From Sneathiella sp. (GTDB taxonomy: Bacteria; Pseudomonadota; Alphaproteobacteria; Sneathiellales; Sneathiellaceae), in assembly GCA_017643685.1 (NCBI GenBank), contig JAEPMY010000004.1:1-64000 (forward strand): 64,000 nucleotides of DNA, written 5' to 3'. Below, in pieces: positions 37,038 to 45,658 of this stretch. Below the pieces are notes generated by a model that made no database searches, was not told where the DNA came from, and saw only the letters and a list, made by a program, of their open reading frames with translations. Made by a program: the position numbers and the translations under genes. Positions within the stretch are counted from its first letter, which is position 1; each line of letters opens with the position of its first letter.

Positions 37038-38354
37038 ATGGCCGATCCAAATTTTCTGAAATTCGATACATTAAGTCTGCATGCAGGCCAACGCCCAGAT
37101 CCTGTAACCGGGTCCCGCGCTGTGCCGATTTATCAGACGACCTCTTACGTGTTTCGGGATGCGGATCACGCGGCATCCCTATTTAACCTGGAAACAACCG
37201 GCCACATCTACAGCCGCCTCTCCAATCCAACGGTCGCTGTTCTGGAAGAGCGCCTTGCAAGCCTTGAGGGTGGTGTTGGTGCGATTTGCACAGCATCCGG
37301 GCACGCCGCTTTACACCTTGCTATCGTGACATTGATGAGTGCGGGCAATCATATCGTTTGCTCCCAATCTGTTTACGGTGGCACCTATAACTTCTTAAAA
37401 CACACAATGCCGCGTTTTGGCATTGAGACGACTTTTGTAAATCCTAGAGATCTGGACGCATTTAAAGACGCGATCAAGGAAGAAACGCGACTAGTCATTT
37501 CTGAAACCCTCGGCAATCCGGGGCTGGAAGTAACGAACATTCAGAAAGTCGCAGATATCGCCCATGCGGCAGATATTCCGCTGATGATCGATAACACATT
37601 CGCAACACCGTATCTGTGTCGCCCACTTGATCACGGCGCGGATTTGGTCATGCATTCGGCGACTAAATTCCTTGGTGGTCATGGGATTGCAATGGGCGGC
37701 ACTCTGATCGATGGCGGGCGTTTTGATTGGGAAAAAAGCGGGAAATTCCCAACGATGACCGAACCGTATGAGGGCTATCATGGCATTCAGTATGAAGAGG
37801 AGTTTGGCCCCCTCGCGTTCTTGATGCGTGCCCGTACGGAGGGCCTTCGTGACTTTGGCGCCTGCCTCAGCCCAACCAATGCTTTCCAGATTTTGCAAGG
37901 CGTCGAAACCCTCTCCATCCGCATGGAAAAACACGTGGCGAACGCTCGTAAAGTGATTGAGTTTCTTGCCTCGAACGACGCTGTTGAAAGTGTCTCTTCC
38001 CCTGAGCTAGAAAGTCACCTTGATCATGAACTTGCAAAAGAGCTCCTACCAAAGGGCTGCGGCTCTATTTTTAGCTTCACTGTAAAAGGTGGCCGCGAAG
38101 CGGGTAAGGCCTTTATCAGCCAGCTACAGGTTTTCTCCCACCTTGCCAATGTAGGAGATGCAAAAAGCCTGGTCATTCACCCGGCATCCACCACACACCA
38201 ACAAATGGACAAAGAGGCCTTGGAGAATGCAGGTATTTCTGAAGGCATGATCCGCCTTTCTGTTGGCATCGAAGACGTAGATGACTTGATCAAAGATCTT
38301 AAAGGTGGCTTACGCGCAGCTGCAAAAGTTGCTGAAAAAGCAGCAGCGGCTTAA
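37038..38354 (+). CDS. metY: O-acetylhomoserine sulfhydrylase-type PLP enzyme
   Basis: 438 residues of the Cys/Met-metabolism PLP family. The start MADPNFLKFDTLSLHAGQRPDPVTGSRAVPIYQTTSYVF is typical of O-acetylhomoserine aminocarboxypropyltransferase, which makes homocysteine from O-acetylhomoserine and sulfide. PLP phosphate loop YSRLSNPT, stacking Tyr in SVYGGTYNF, and PLP-Lys in VMHSATKFLGGHG (about residue 210) are intact. AAGGGGAG is the RBS. An alpha/beta hydrolase gene follows 13 bp later, so the two form an operon. Confidence 0.94.
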   Translation: MADPNFLKFDTLSLHAGQRPDPVTGSRAVPIYQTTSYVFRDADHAASLFNLETTGHIYSRLSNPTVAVLEERLASLEGGVGAICTASGHAALHLAIVTLMSAGNHIVCSQSVYGGTYNFLKHTMPRFGIETTFVNPRDLDAFKDAIKEETRLVISETLGNPGLEVTNIQKVADIAHAADIPLMIDNTFATPYLCRPLDHGADLVMHSATKFLGGHGIAMGGTLIDGGRFDWEKSGKFPTMTEPYEGYHGIQYEEEFGPLAFLMRARTEGLRDFGACLSPTNAFQILQGVETLSIRMEKHVANARKVIEFLASNDAVESVSSPELESHLDHELAKELLPKGCGSIFSFTVKGGREAGKAFISQLQVFSHLANVGDAKSLVIHPASTTHQQMDKEALENAGISEGMIRLSVGIEDVDDLIKDLKGGLRAAAKVAEKAAAA

Positions 38355-38367
38355 AGGGGGACACAGA

Positions 38368-39156
38368 ATGTATGTAACTGTAAAGAATACAAAGCTCTTC
38401 GCCGCGACAGGTGGGCAGCCATTTGATCCCGCAAAGCCAAACCTGATTTTCTTGCACGGAGCGGCGATGGACCACACCGCTTGGGCATTGCAGAGCCGTT
38501 ACTTTGCCCACCATGGATATAACGTCTTCGCGCTTGACCTGCCGGGGCATGGTAAAAGTGAAGGAGTAATCCCTGAAAGCATTGATGACATGGCCGATTG
38601 GGTTATTGCATTTATGGATGCTATGGATCTTAAAACCGCAGTATTAACTGGGCATAGCATGGGATCGCTGACCGCCCTATCTGCTGCAGGCCGTTATCCA
38701 GATCGCATTTCCAAACTGGTGATGATTGGCACCGCATTTCCAATGGTCGTGGGAGAATACTTCCTGAATAAGGCCAAGGATAACGATCCAGCGGCCTATA
38801 ACATGATGATTGACTGGTCTCATGCCCGCCCCTCTCACATGGGGGCTTCTGAGGTTCCCGGACTTTGGATGATTGGAAATGCGCTCCGCACTGTTGAAAA
38901 TGCAGGCGACAACACCCTATATCTCGGTCTTTCCCTTTGTAATGATTATAAGGGCGGTTTTGAGGCTGCTGAAAATCTAACCTGTCCGGTTCTCTTTATC
39001 CTTGGTGACAAGGACATGATGACGATGCCGCGCGCAGCGCAAAAGCTCATTGCGGCTATCGACGGATCAAAATCCGTGATGCTGGAGAATTGCGGACATA
39101 TGCAAATGATTGAAAAAGCAGATGATGTCCGCAACGCCATGCGGGAATTTCTCTAA
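38368..39156 (+). CDS. alpha/beta hydrolase
   Basis: 262 residues from MYVTVKNTKLFAATGG; AAAGGGGGA lies 7 bp upstream, while the track start is inside metY. Oxyanion segment FLHGAAMDHTAW, nucleophile elbow TGHSMGSLTA near residue 96, acid in LGDKDMMT near 212, and His in NCGHMQMIEKA near 241 complete the triad. It resembles general esterase/BioH-like hydrolases. Because it is co-transcribed with metY it might act on an acyl ester of that pathway, but that is inference. Confidence 0.87.
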   Translation: MYVTVKNTKLFAATGGQPFDPAKPNLIFLHGAAMDHTAWALQSRYFAHHGYNVFALDLPGHGKSEGVIPESIDDMADWVIAFMDAMDLKTAVLTGHSMGSLTALSAAGRYPDRISKLVMIGTAFPMVVGEYFLNKAKDNDPAAYNMMIDWSHARPSHMGASEVPGLWMIGNALRTVENAGDNTLYLGLSLCNDYKGGFEAAENLTCPVLFILGDKDMMTMPRAAQKLIAAIDGSKSVMLENCGHMQMIEKADDVRNAMREFL

Positions 39157-39171
39157 AATTTGTGGGGCCGC

Positions 39172-39444
39172 TTACTCAACACCAATGCGTGGCGGCCCGC
39201 CTTTTGCAGCCTGACTTGGCCCAAATGCCTTATCCAAGATACGAGTGCTATCCTGAGCCAAGTTAATTGCATCCGTCAGCAGATTTAGAACACGCATATT
39301 GTTTTCTAGAACCTGCTGAGCCTCTGGGCGAATATCCTCGGTTATTTTGGTACAACGATGTAAAATATCCGCACGAACTTTTTGCAGGACATCTTCCAGC
39401 CGCTGACCTTCGGGATGCTCCTCTGTGACGAGAAAATGGGTCAT
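39172..39444 (-). CDS. small hypothetical protein, 90 aa, downstream of acyl-CoA ligase
   Basis: Start moved to MTHFLVTEEHPEG because GGGAGG lies 6 bp before this ATG. The protein is helical and charged (LEDVLQKVRADILHRCTKITEDIRPEAQQVLENNMRVLNLLTDAINLAQDSTRILDKAFG) with no signal or membrane segment. It is not recognised. It follows the acyl-CoA ligase at 68 bp on the same strand, so it is probably part of the lrp-ligase unit. Confidence 0.65.
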   Translation of the reverse strand: MTHFLVTEEHPEGQRLEDVLQKVRADILHRCTKITEDIRPEAQQVLENNMRVLNLLTDAINLAQDSTRILDKAFGPSQAAKGGPPRIGVE

Positions 39445-39512
39445 TATTCCTCCCATTCGTGTTGAAACAACTTCTCGTCAATACAGCAATTCTTTATTAA
39501 TTTTTTGATAAT

Positions 39513-41132
39513 TTACAGGTTTTTCGCCCGCTCTCGAAGAACAAATTTCTGAACCTTACCCGTAGATGTTTTGGGGAGCTCATCAAAAACAACAGTCTTT
39601 GGGCATTTAAAATGCGCCATATTATCACGGCAAAAGGCAATGATATCGGCATCAGTTGCAGTAGCACCGTTCCGAAGAGTAACAAACGCGCAGGGTGTCT
39701 CCCCCCACTTATCATCTGGACGAGCAACAACCGCAGCCTCCAAAACAGCGGGATGCTTATAAAGAACACCTTCCACTTCAATCGTCGAGATATTCTCCCC
39801 GCCAGAAATGATGATGTCTTTTGACCGGTCCCGCAGTTCAAGATATCCATCTTCGTGGATCACCCCAAGGTCGCCTGTGTGGAACCAGCCGTCCTTAAGT
39901 GATTTTTCTGTTGTCGCTGGGTTCTTCAAGTACCCCTTCATCACCATGTTACCCCGCATCATCACCTCACCCATGGTGTTGCCATCACGCGTAACCGGCT
40001 TCATAGTTTCAGGATCCATCACATCAAGACCACCGAGTGCATGATAACGTACCCCTTGGCGCGCTTTCAAAGCGGCCCGATCCTCAACTGATTTCTCGTC
40101 CCATTCTGCCTGCCAATCACAATAAACCGCAGGACCATAGCATTCGGTCAGACCGTAAACATGTGTCACATCAAACCCAAGCTGATCCATCTCGGCAAGC
40201 ACCGCAGCTGGTGGTGGTGCCGCTGCAACCATCACCTTAATACCCGGATTTGCTTTCGCTTTATTTTCTGCCGTTGTGTTAATCAGCATGGACAGAACGA
40301 TTGGCGCCCCGCACATATGATCAACACTATATCGGCCCATCGCATCATAAATAGGATCTGCATCGACCTTCCGCAGGCATACGTGCGTCCCGCCGACAGC
40401 CGTAATCGTCCATGGGAAACACCAGCCGTTACAGTGGAACATTGGCAGTGTCCACAGATAGGTGGGATGCTTGCTCATCTGCCAAGTAAGCGTATTTCCA
40501 GATGCCGCGAGATAAGCACCGCGATGGTGATAGACAACCCCTTTGGGATCACCTGTCGTCCCAGATGTGTAATTAAGTGCGATAGCGTCCCACTCGTTTT
40601 CAGGGTTTCTCCACGCGTAATCAGGATCGCCCGTTTTCAGAAACGCTTCATAATCCATCTCACCGATAAGTTCACCACTTGTGGCACCCGGATCGTCAAT
40701 ATCAATGACAATGGGATCTACATTGGCAATTTTGACGGCATGCGCGATGACATCAGAATGCTCACGGTCTGTTAAAAGGAGCTTACATTCACCATGATCA
40801 AGAATGAAAGCAATTGTCTCTGCATCCAACCTGGTATTCAAAGCGTTCAATACAGCGCCGGTGACCGGCACCCCAAAATGCGCTTCCAACAATGCCGGAA
40901 TATTCGGAGCCATGACGGAGACAGTATCTCCTTTGCCAATGCCTCTTTTTTCAAGGGCACTCGCAAGACGCTTGGCCCGCTCAAAGAATTCTGAATAAGT
41001 ATAAGTCCATTCCCCATGGATCATTGCAACATGATCCGGATAGACGGCCGCAGAACGCGGAAGGAATGATAACGGAGTGAGCGCCTCAAAATTGGCCGGA
41101 ATTGCATCCAGTCCCAACTCATACTTATCCAT
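39513..41132 (-). CDS. AMP-dependent acyl-CoA ligase, DmdB/medium-chain type
   Basis: 539 residues. Adenylate-forming ligase with P-loop NYTSGTTGDPKGVVYHHRGAYL near residue 178, the YGLTECYGP motif near 328, DGWFHTGDLGVIHEDGYLELRDRSKDIIISGGENIS (about 413-447) and the C-terminal Lys in LPKTSTGKVQKF. The pattern PMFHCNGWCFPWTITAVGGTHV is shared with 3-methylmercaptopropionyl-CoA ligases (DmdB) and plant-type acyl-activating enzymes, so methylmercaptopropionate or short/medium fatty acids are plausible substrates. GAGG precedes the ATG. An Lrp regulator lies 33 bp upstream on the same strand. Confidence 0.9.
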   Translation of the reverse strand: MDKYELGLDAIPANFEALTPLSFLPRSAAVYPDHVAMIHGEWTYTYSEFFERAKRLASALEKRGIGKGDTVSVMAPNIPALLEAHFGVPVTGAVLNALNTRLDAETIAFILDHGECKLLLTDREHSDVIAHAVKIANVDPIVIDIDDPGATSGELIGEMDYEAFLKTGDPDYAWRNPENEWDAIALNYTSGTTGDPKGVVYHHRGAYLAASGNTLTWQMSKHPTYLWTLPMFHCNGWCFPWTITAVGGTHVCLRKVDADPIYDAMGRYSVDHMCGAPIVLSMLINTTAENKAKANPGIKVMVAAAPPPAAVLAEMDQLGFDVTHVYGLTECYGPAVYCDWQAEWDEKSVEDRAALKARQGVRYHALGGLDVMDPETMKPVTRDGNTMGEVMMRGNMVMKGYLKNPATTEKSLKDGWFHTGDLGVIHEDGYLELRDRSKDIIISGGENISTIEVEGVLYKHPAVLEAAVVARPDDKWGETPCAFVTLRNGATATDADIIAFCRDNMAHFKCPKTVVFDELPKTSTGKVQKFVLRERAKNL

Positions 41133-41165
41133 AATGTCCTCAATTAACCTAATTTTGTAAGAGAA

Positions 41166-41657
41166 TTACTCTTCTGCGCTACCTTCAAGATCCACCGGAA
41201 CGCCCGGAAGATGTTTCGACACCCGAATACCAAGAGATGTTTTCACATGCTCCACATTCGGGGCTGCTGTCAATTCGTGGGTCAGAAATTGCTGGTACGA
41301 ATCCCAGTCTTTCGCCACAACTTTCAGGATGAAATCACTGTCTCCTGCGAGCATGTAACATTCACGAACCATCGGCCATTCGCGGACTTTTTCCTCAAAA
41401 GCGTTAAGGTCTGGCTCAGCCTGACTATGCAGACCAACCATCGCAAAAACAGTTACCTTGAAACCAAGGCTTTCTGAGTTGAGTTGGGCATGATATCCCT
41501 CAATATACCCGGATTCTTCCAAAGCCCGAACCCGCCGCAGGCAAGGAGGAGCCGAAATTCCAGCATTTTTGGCCAGTTCCACATTAGTCGTGCGGCCATT
41601 TTCCTGCAGATCATGCAGGATGCGGCGATCAATATCGTCAAGTTTAACGCGCTGCAT
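41166..41657 (-). CDS. Lrp/AsnC-family transcriptional regulator
   Basis: 163 residues: N-terminal HTH (LDDIDRRILHDLQENGRTTNVELAKNAGISAPPCLRRVRALEESGYIEGY) and C-terminal RAM effector domain (VRECYMLAGDSDFILKVVAKDWDSYQQFL, with the usual G-x-x-D ligand loop). It is first in a likely unit with the acyl-CoA ligase and the 90-aa gene, and divergent from the ELM1 gene. It may sense an amino acid and control either side. Confidence 0.93.
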   Translation of the reverse strand: MQRVKLDDIDRRILHDLQENGRTTNVELAKNAGISAPPCLRRVRALEESGYIEGYHAQLNSESLGFKVTVFAMVGLHSQAEPDLNAFEEKVREWPMVRECYMLAGDSDFILKVVAKDWDSYQQFLTHELTAAPNVEHVKTSLGIRVSKHLPGVPVDLEGSAEE

Positions 41658-41792
41658 ACATTACCTCCAACAGTCACTTGCGCGCAATATTATTACAACG
41701 AAACGCTTAGGCCAAGAGGTTGCTTTGCATAATTTGTAAAATAATTACCTTGACCTTGCCTTTACGGGGTATTTAGTGCCAAAAACAGCCTC

Positions 41793-42791
41793 ATGAACAT
41801 CTCATCTTCTTCAAAATCGGAAAATGGCAATCATGATAGCCTCACCTGCTGGGTGGTTACAGATGGTAGCGCTGGCATGGAAAATCAGTGCATCGGCCTT
41901 GGCGAAGCGATGGGACTTACGCCCGTTATCAAACGGATCAAAACAAAAAAGCCGTGGAGATGGCTACCGCCACAACTCTGGCTCTCTCCCCTAGATAAAT
42001 TAAATGCAGAGGGCGATCCTTTAACCCCGCCCTGGCCAGATATATTGATCACTTGTGGACGTCAGGCCATCCCTATGAGCATGGCCATTCGCAAAGCTTC
42101 AAAAGGGGAAACTTTTACGGTTCATATTCAGACACCAAACGCCCATATTTCCAACTTTGATCTGATTGTCGTGCCAGAACACGACACATTGCGCGGGCCT
42201 AATGTGCTTGTTAGTCGTGGCTCTCTCACCCGGATAAACTATCAGAAACTGACAGAAGCAGTATCCGAGTTTAAACACAAACTGGGTAATTTACCATCAC
42301 CCATATTCACGGTTCTCATAGGTGGCCCGAACAAATGTTATAATGTAAATGCTGACACGATGAAGTCGCTATGTACACGCTTGGAAGCCTTACACGCCCA
42401 GCATGGCGGCCACTTTTTAGTTACGACATCTCGGCGAACTGGCAGAGAGAATGAAGCGATCTTAAAAGAGACGCTTTCCCGGCTGCCTCACACTCTGTGG
42501 GATGGCAACGGCCCCAATCCATACTTTGCTTATCTTGGAAAAGCAGACGCTATCATTGTAACAGCTGATTCGGTCAACATGGTCTGCGAAGCCGCAACGG
42601 CAGGCAAACCAGTTTTCGTCTTTGAACTGCCAGGCGGGAACCGCAAATTTAATTTCTTTCATAATGAAATGCGAAAGGCCGGTTACACCAAGCCATTCGA
42701 TGGTCAGCTAGAGTTTTGGACACCACCGCCCCTCGATGAGACAAACCGTATCGCAAAAAAAGTCACAGCTCTATGGAAACAGCCCAAATAG
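41793..42791 (+). CDS. mitochondrial-fission ELM1-family protein (DUF1022)
   Basis: 332 residues of the ELM1/DUF1022 family, found in alphaproteobacteria and plants. Typical elements are WVVTDGSAGMENQCIGLGEAMG at the start, PDILITCGRQAIPMSMAIRK near 80, VVPEHDTLRGPNVLVSRGSLTRI near 130, VLIGGPNKCY near 172 and TADSVNMVCEAATAGKPVFVFEL near 263. The C-terminal half looks like a GT-B glycosyltransferase fold with its sugar-nucleotide site. The bacterial role is unknown. It precedes trxB by 93 bp. Confidence 0.88.
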   Translation: MNISSSSKSENGNHDSLTCWVVTDGSAGMENQCIGLGEAMGLTPVIKRIKTKKPWRWLPPQLWLSPLDKLNAEGDPLTPPWPDILITCGRQAIPMSMAIRKASKGETFTVHIQTPNAHISNFDLIVVPEHDTLRGPNVLVSRGSLTRINYQKLTEAVSEFKHKLGNLPSPIFTVLIGGPNKCYNVNADTMKSLCTRLEALHAQHGGHFLVTTSRRTGRENEAILKETLSRLPHTLWDGNGPNPYFAYLGKADAIIVTADSVNMVCEAATAGKPVFVFELPGGNRKFNFFHNEMRKAGYTKPFDGQLEFWTPPPLDETNRIAKKVTALWKQPK

Positions 42792-42884
42792 CCACTCTGT
42801 TTCGCTGGGCTATTGCACTCATGGGCATGGCATATTAATTAACGAACTAACAGATCTATTCGCCAGCCCAGTTAGGAGCGAAAA

Positions 42885-43853
42885 ATGGCAGAAACATTTA
42901 AAACACCTACCCTGATCATTGGTTCTGGTCCTGCCGGATGTACGGCTGCCATTTACGCGGCGCGTGCGTCTTTAAAACCGATCATGGTTCATGGCATTCA
43001 GCCAGGTGGGCAGCTTACAATCACAACAGATGTTGAAAACTATCCTGGTTTTGCAGATCCTATTCAGGGCCCATGGCTTATGGAGCAGATGGAAGCACAG
43101 GCAAAGAATGTCGGCACTGAAATCCATCACGACGTTATCGTTGAACTTGATACATCCGTCCGACCATTTGTCGCAAAATCTGACGGCGGCAACACCTACA
43201 TTGCAGACACCGTAATCATTTCAACTGGTGCATCAGCAAAATGGCTCGGCCTTCCTGCGGAAGAGCAATATATGGGCTTTGGTGTGTCCGCTTGCGCAAC
43301 ATGTGATGGCTTCTTCTATCGCGGCAAAGAAGTCATGGTTGTCGGGGGCGGTAATACTGCGGTTGAAGAAGCGCTTTATCTGACCAACCACGCAGATAAA
43401 GTCACAATCATTCACCGCCGGGATAGCTTCCGCGCTGAAAAGATTCTGATCGATCGACTCAACAAAAATCCAAAAATTGAGGTGATCTGGAATACTGTTC
43501 TGGACGATATTGTCGGCGAGCAGCCTGCAGGTGTCACAGCGGCCCGTATTCGCAACGTAACCACAGACGACGTTCGTGATCTTCCGGTGCATGGCATCTT
43601 TATTGCCATTGGGCACAAACCAAATACCGACGTTTTCAAAGGTAAAATCGAGATGGATGAAGAGGGCTATATCACGACAGCCCCTGATTCCACCGCGACC
43701 AATATCCCTGGTGTTTATGCCTGCGGCGATGTCCAGGATAAAATTTACCGTCAAGCGGTAACAGCAGCAGGTACCGGCTGTATGGCTGCATTAGAAGCAG
43801 AACGCTTTATTGCTGAACATGAAGACGCAGCGGAAACTGTCGCCGCTGAGTAA
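42885..43853 (+). CDS. trxB: thioredoxin-disulfide reductase
   Basis: Reduces thioredoxin with NADPH through FAD. 322 residues: FAD site GSGPAGCTAAIYAARA, redox-active CATCDG (ACATCDGFFYRGKEV, about residues 135-150), NADPH site VVGGGNTAVEEALYL, and the late FAD contact GVYACGDVQDKIYRQAVTAAGTGCMAALEAERF. Complete and typical. The RBS is TTAGGAGCG. A structured inverted repeat lies downstream, before the lysR gene. Confidence 0.97.
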   Translation: MAETFKTPTLIIGSGPAGCTAAIYAARASLKPIMVHGIQPGGQLTITTDVENYPGFADPIQGPWLMEQMEAQAKNVGTEIHHDVIVELDTSVRPFVAKSDGGNTYIADTVIISTGASAKWLGLPAEEQYMGFGVSACATCDGFFYRGKEVMVVGGGNTAVEEALYLTNHADKVTIIHRRDSFRAEKILIDRLNKNPKIEVIWNTVLDDIVGEQPAGVTAARIRNVTTDDVRDLPVHGIFIAIGHKPNTDVFKGKIEMDEEGYITTAPDSTATNIPGVYACGDVQDKIYRQAVTAAGTGCMAALEAERFIAEHEDAAETVAAE

Positions 43854-43873
43854 CGTTTCCCATCCAAATTATC

Positions 43874-43949
43874 AGCGCCCTCTGGAAATTGCTGTCACAA
43901 ACGACTAACCTATGCGTTTATAGGGAGTTACAGAATAACAGAGGGCGCT
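43874..43949 (+). other. long-armed inverted repeat / structured element between trxB and lysR
   Basis: AGCGCCCTCTG (43874-43884) and CAGAGGGCGCT (43939-43949) are perfectly complementary over 11 bp and enclose 54 bases, which can themselves fold (CCTAT/ATAGG, TAA/TTA, CTG/CAG). AAAAAA follows, not a T run, so it is not a standard terminator for trxB. It could be a structured RNA, a protected mRNA end or a regulator site. Confidence 0.5.
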
Positions 43950-43981
43950 AAAAAACGCCTGATCAAGGGAACAGGGACGGG

Positions 43982-44872
43982 ATGGATTGGGACAAATTGC
44001 GCATCTTCCATGCGGTCGCAGAAGCTGGCAGTTTTACACATGCTGGTGAAACTCTACATTTGAGTCAGTCTGCTGTAAGCAGGCAGATCAGTGCATTGGA
44101 AGAGAGCCTGAAGCTACCTCTTTTTCATCGACATGCACGTGGTCTACTGCTGACAGAGCAGGGGGAACTCCTGTACCGAACCGCGCATGAGATTTTTGCA
44201 AAGCTGGCCATGACAGAGGCCATGCTGGCCGATTCCAAAGAAAAGCCAACTGGCGAGATCAAAGTTACCTCAACTGTCGGGCTTGGCTCTAACTGGCTGA
44301 CCCCCCGGATCCGTGAATTTGTTGAATTATATCCAGATATCCGCGTTAATCTTATTCTGGCCGACCGGGAACTGGACCTCAGTATGCGGGAGGCAGATGT
44401 TGCTATTCGGCTCCGCCAACCTGTGCAGCCAGACCTGATTCAGCGAAAACTGGCAACCGTTCGGCACCACTTATACGCATCTGTTGAGTATGTCGAAAGA
44501 TATGGCGCACCTGCGTCACTTGAGGATCTACTGCAGCGGAATATTTTGATTTATGGTGACGAGGCACCCTCCAATATCGCCAATATCAACTGGATTATCG
44601 ATATCCTTAAAGAAATGGATCCGAACATTACCCCTGTTTTCAAGGTGAACAACGTCTACGGGTTGCTTCTTGCCATTCAAAGCGGACTTGGTATTGGAAG
44701 CCTCCCCGACTACATCACTGAGGGTCACAAGAATCTGGTGCGCGTCCTTCCAGAGGTGGAAGGGCCTGAGTTTGACACCTATTATGTCTATCCAGAAGAG
44801 CTCCGGAAATCTAAGCGTGTCACTATTTTTAGAGACTTTTTGATCCGAAAAGTGTCCGAGTCCAATTTTTAG
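43982..44872 (+). CDS. LysR-family transcriptional regulator
   Basis: 296 residues. N-terminal winged HTH: DWDKLRIFHAVAEAGSFTHAGETLHLSQSAVSRQISALEESLKLPLFHRHARGLLLTEQG; C-terminal effector domain with two periplasmic-binding-like lobes (ADVAIRLRQPVQPDLIQRKL; VNNVYGLLLAIQSGLGIGSLPDYIT). It follows trxB on the same strand in an arrangement seen in other alphaproteobacteria. The target is not evident; the structured repeat just upstream may belong to its own control. Confidence 0.92.
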   Translation: MDWDKLRIFHAVAEAGSFTHAGETLHLSQSAVSRQISALEESLKLPLFHRHARGLLLTEQGELLYRTAHEIFAKLAMTEAMLADSKEKPTGEIKVTSTVGLGSNWLTPRIREFVELYPDIRVNLILADRELDLSMREADVAIRLRQPVQPDLIQRKLATVRHHLYASVEYVERYGAPASLEDLLQRNILIYGDEAPSNIANINWIIDILKEMDPNITPVFKVNNVYGLLLAIQSGLGIGSLPDYITEGHKNLVRVLPEVEGPEFDTYYVYPEELRKSKRVTIFRDFLIRKVSESNF

Positions 44873-45020
44873 GCAACGTTTTTCATCATAATTTCATAAT
44901 GTTAGCTGAAATTGTATACAGCTATGCATGAAGCGCATGCCCGCTTTGTCGATTTAATGCTACTACTCAATGTCATTTTTATCTAAATAACAATTGTGCA
45001 AAGCAATAGACGCACAACTG

Positions 45021-45157
45021 GTTTTCCCAACAACCTCCCTTCTGTTGGTGAAATAGCTGTTTTGTTTCTCCCAGGCAAAACGGCCTTCATGTGAATAACA
45101 TGAAACTCCCTGTTAGTAGGCCAGCCTTCTCCCCCTCAAGGCTGGCCTTTACTTTTT
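45021..45157 (+). ncRNA. candidate small RNA A (CCTCCC-loop, tandem array copy 1)
   Basis: Successive structures are hairpin CCAACA-ACCTCCCTTC-TGTTGG (45027-45048); hairpin GCTGTTTTG-TTTCTCCCAGG-CAAAACGGC (45056-45084); hairpin TTCATGT-GAATA-ACATGAA (45086-45104); single-stranded ACTCCCTGTTAGTA; terminator GGCCAGCCTT-CTCCCCCTC-AAGGCTGGCC with TTTACTTTTT. Four unpaired segments show CTCCC. The 5' end is uncertain. This recalls the cuckoo/CcsR sRNAs of Rhodobacter, but exact family membership is untested. Confidence 0.65.
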
Positions 45158-45309
45158 CCAGCTCTTTGAAAAACCTAGACTTGTTTGACGCACATCTATT
45201 CTTGCACTGCGTAATTTGCATGCTCTCGCCTTACGCTATGCGTTAAGCGCATGGGTGCACTGCAAAATATATGCTGGATAAAAGAAAGGCATTTGCCTAT
45301 ATTCCAATC

Positions 45310-45461
45310 ATCAACGCTGCACCGCAGCATTGATCGAATATCGACCCCCCTTATCGATATTCCGTTACTTGTTTTCCTCCCAGATACAAGTAACCGTATC
45401 ATCTTAGGATGATATACCTCCCTGTTAGACTTACCAGCCTCTTACGAGGCTGGTTTTTTTT
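45310..45461 (+). ncRNA. candidate small RNA B (CCTCCC-loop, tandem array copy 2)
   Basis: Stem ATCAA-c-GCTGC-ACC-GCAGC-a-TTGAT (45310-45334); hairpin GAATATCGA-CCCCCCTTA-TCGATATTC (45336-45362); hairpin GTTACTTG-TTTTCCTCCCAGATA-CAAGTAAC (45364-45394); hairpin TATCATC-TTAG-GATGATA (45397-45414); single-stranded TACCTCCCTGTTAGACTTA; terminator CCAGCCTC-TTAC-GAGGCTGG-TTTTTTTT. The third loop contains TTTTCCTCCCA, complementary to the livK RBS region. The 5' end is uncertain; GCCTATATT at about 45294 may be a -10 element. Confidence 0.7.
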
Positions 45462-45535
45462 GGCCATGTTCAGGGCGCATAGCAGATATTCCAGATTATG
45501 GGTTTAACAAAGATCGAGAGAGCATATCTGTAAGG

Positions 45536-45658
45536 TGTTCCGATGACCTCCCTATTTTATTGGAACAGCGGCCATGTTCCCTGTAAGGCCGCAGCCAACT
45601 TTGTTGGCAAACCTCCCTGTTAAACTTGCCGGCCTTTTAAAGGCCGGCGTTTTTTTTT
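45536..45658 (+). ncRNA. candidate small RNA C (CCTCCC-loop, tandem array copy 3)
   Basis: Hairpin TGTTCCGAT-GACCTCCCTATTTT-ATTGGAACA (45536-45567, one G.T pair); hairpin GCGGCC-ATGTTCCCTGTAA-GGCCGC (45568-45592); hairpin GCCAAC-TTT-GTTGGC (45594-45608); single-stranded AAACCTCCCTGTTAAACTT; terminator GCCGGCCTT-TTA-AAGGCCGGC with a run of nine T. The T run overlaps the msrP stop codon on the other strand. An upstream CAGATAT...ATATCTG pair (45483-45530) may extend the 5' end. Confidence 0.7.

Noticed and set aside
41733-41792. Promoter TTGACC...TATTTA before the ELM1 gene
   Set aside because: The spacer is only 14 bp, too short for a sigma-70 promoter.
45196-45402. 68-aa minus-strand ORF inside the sRNA array
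   Set aside because: No RBS, a composition unlike a protein, and it spans strong RNA hairpins.
45021-45658. CRISPR array or transposon-derived repeat
   Set aside because: The repeated motif is short, spacing is irregular, the hairpins differ in sequence and each unit ends in an intrinsic terminator; no cas genes or terminal inverted repeats are present.
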